DNA from: Candidatus Hydrogenedentota bacterium
GTDB taxonomy: Bacteria; Hydrogenedentota; Hydrogenedentia; Hydrogenedentales; SLHB01
DNA length: 6,056 bases
NCBI GenBank assembly: GCA_007118235.1
Contig: SKRY01000258.1
Location: forward strand, 1 to 6,056
Direction of reading: 5' to 3'
Shown here: piece by piece, positions 5,285 to 6,056 of the stretch
Layout of the letters: every line of letters starts with the position of its first letter
Numbering within the stretch: the stretch's first letter is position 1
Translations under genes and position numbers: made by a program
Notes under the pieces: model-generated
Seen by the model: only the letters and a program-made list of their open reading frames with translations
Databases searched by the model: none
Told to the model about the DNA's origin: nothing

Positions 5285-5998
5285 ATGTATCAGAATACAA
5301 CGCCAGAGACAAAAACATCATCATGGGGCGCCGTGGTGACGGCCATGCTCGTCTGCGCTGTTGGCGCGGGATTCTCCTTGGCGGGGCACGCCGAGGAGCC
5401 CGGGGAAGGAATGGTGGAATTGGAGTATGAACTGCCGGATGCTTCGTATTCGGGCTCGCCCATTACGTACACCTCGGATCGCTTGGAGGCGCTGTCCTGG
5501 GGACCGCGGGACCCGTTCTATGTGCCGGAAGGCGTGGAGAACGTGGCCTTCGAGCAGCCGGTGACCGCCAGCGTGGAGCCGCGTTTTAATGAGCTGGAGG
5601 ACATCGTAAACGGGCAGAAAGCCTACGATCCCGACCAAGTCGTCGAGTTGCCGGACGGGCCGCAATGGATTCAGATTGACCTCGAGCAAGAGCACGAGAT
5701 CCACGCCATTCTGTTCTGGCAATTCTTCGAGTCCGAGCGGGTGTATTTCGACGTGGTGGTGCAAGTGTCCAACGATCCCGAATTTGAAGAGGACGTGACC
5801 ACGTTGTTCAATAACGATTACGCCAACAACTTGGGCTTTGGCGAAGGCGAGGACCCCGAATTCATCACCACGCACCAAGGCCGGCTTGTTGACGCCGAGG
5901 GCGTGACGGGGCGCTATGTGCGGCTCTGGAGCAATGGCAACAATTGGAACGAGCGCAACCACTGGATTGAAGTAGAAGTCTACGGCAGGCCTTCGTAG
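5285..5998 (+). CDS. Exported F5/8 type C (discoidin-like) domain protein
   Basis: This 237-aa protein has a signal-peptide-like N-terminus: hydrophobic residues 14-34 and AGHA at 33-36, with likely cleavage before Glu37. Its n-region is only weakly basic (Lys10, with Glu8). The mature part is essentially one F5/8 type C jelly-roll domain, about 68-236. Family landmarks are NVAFEQPVTAS (near its start), EDIVNGQKAYD, QWIQIDLEQEHEIHAILFW, VSNDPEFEE and, at the end, TGRYVRLWSNGNNWN with HWIEVEVYG. Such domains bind carbohydrate or other surface ligands, usually as modules of larger enzymes. Here no catalytic domain, lipobox, sorting tail or membrane anchor is seen, so it is probably a free periplasmic or extracellular binding protein. 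It is strongly acidic. GGAGAGG lies 10 nt before the ATG and can be masked by the leader. The gene appears monocistronic, between its own leader and a terminator. Domain assignment is firm; ligand unknown. Confidence 0.88.
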   Translation: MYQNTTPETKTSSWGAVVTAMLVCAVGAGFSLAGHAEEPGEGMVELEYELPDASYSGSPITYTSDRLEALSWGPRDPFYVPEGVENVAFEQPVTASVEPRFNELEDIVNGQKAYDPDQVVELPDGPQWIQIDLEQEHEIHAILFWQFFESERVYFDVVVQVSNDPEFEEDVTTLFNNDYANNLGFGEGEDPEFITTHQGRLVDAEGVTGRYVRLWSNGNNWNERNHWIEVEVYGRPS

Positions 5999-6004
5999 CG
6001 GAGC

Positions 6005-6040
6005 CTCCCCGTGGAAGACTGGTCCGTCTTTTTTGGGGAG
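6005..6040 (+). terminator. Terminator hairpin after the discoidin-domain gene
   Basis: AAGAC (6015-6019) pairs with GTCTT (6026-6030) around a 6-nt loop and runs into six T residues (6029-6034). An outer inverted repeat, CTCCCC (6005-6010) with GGGGAG (6035-6040), encloses both the inner hairpin and the T-run. The inner stem is short, so it is a modest intrinsic terminator. The outer arms could form a longer structure that competes with it. It starts 6 nt after the stop codon. Confidence 0.55.
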
Positions 6041-6056
6041 CGCGAACGAGGCTGGC

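Noticed and set aside
5321..5962. 213-codon minus-strand frame opposite the discoidin-domain gene
   Set aside because: It is an antisense shadow of a gene with clear domain motifs; no SD or promoter is seen for it.
1..6056. CRISPR array, tRNA/rRNA genes, insertion sequences, phage or defence genes
   Set aside because: No regularly spaced repeats, no cloverleaf or rRNA segments, and no transposase- or integrase-like reading frames were seen on either strand.

Overview
The window reads as chromosomal DNA of a GC-rich, free-living Gram-negative-type bacterium. Its genes start at ATG behind AGGAG-like Shine-Dalgarno sites, it has sigma70-like promoters, and it carries a secreted discoidin-type protein plus a large TMTC-like membrane/TPR protein. 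That mix is familiar from environmental Planctomycetes/Verrucomicrobia-like lineages and Candidatus Hydrogenedentes. This placement is inferred from gene style only; there is no rRNA or marker gene to prove it.

Layout. Positions 1-1487 (minus strand) hold the first 495 codons of a multi-spanning membrane protein whose soluble TPR-like tail runs off the left edge. Positions 1488-1963 are a divergent intergenic region: a minus-strand promoter with a perfect TATAAT and a 15-bp palindrome, then a plus-strand promoter (TTGACA, 17 bp, TAGGGT) opening a leader of about 255 nt that is rich in long-range complementarity. The leader leads into serA (1964-3547), a full-length D-3-phosphoglycerate dehydrogenase with a C-terminal ACT domain. 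A hairpin terminator (3565-3601) separates serA from icd (3641-4882), an NADP-type isocitrate dehydrogenase closely resembling the E. coli enzyme. A second, long-looped terminator (4935-5012) closes icd. Positions 5003-5284 hold a weak promoter and a second structured leader whose 3' end can mask the Shine-Dalgarno of the next gene. That gene (5285-5998) encodes a 237-aa exported protein that is little more than one F5/8 type C (discoidin-like) domain. A terminator hairpin follows.

How they fit together. serA commits 3-phosphoglycerate to serine, with feedback probably through the ACT domain. icd makes 2-oxoglutarate and NADPH, and so supports the glutamate used by the next serine-pathway step (SerC, not in the window). 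The link is only thematic, because a terminator lies between the genes. The membrane protein and the discoidin-like protein belong to envelope or surface biology and are not obviously linked to the two metabolic genes.

The least explained parts are the two non-coding leaders. The serA leader has an interrupted 12-bp closing helix (1713-1726 with 1902-1915) and competing internal pairings. The leader of the exported protein has one 6-nt segment with two perfect partners and an SD-masking hairpin. Neither matched a riboswitch class I could recall. Both are candidates for undescribed cis-regulatory RNAs, judged by eye from one sequence.
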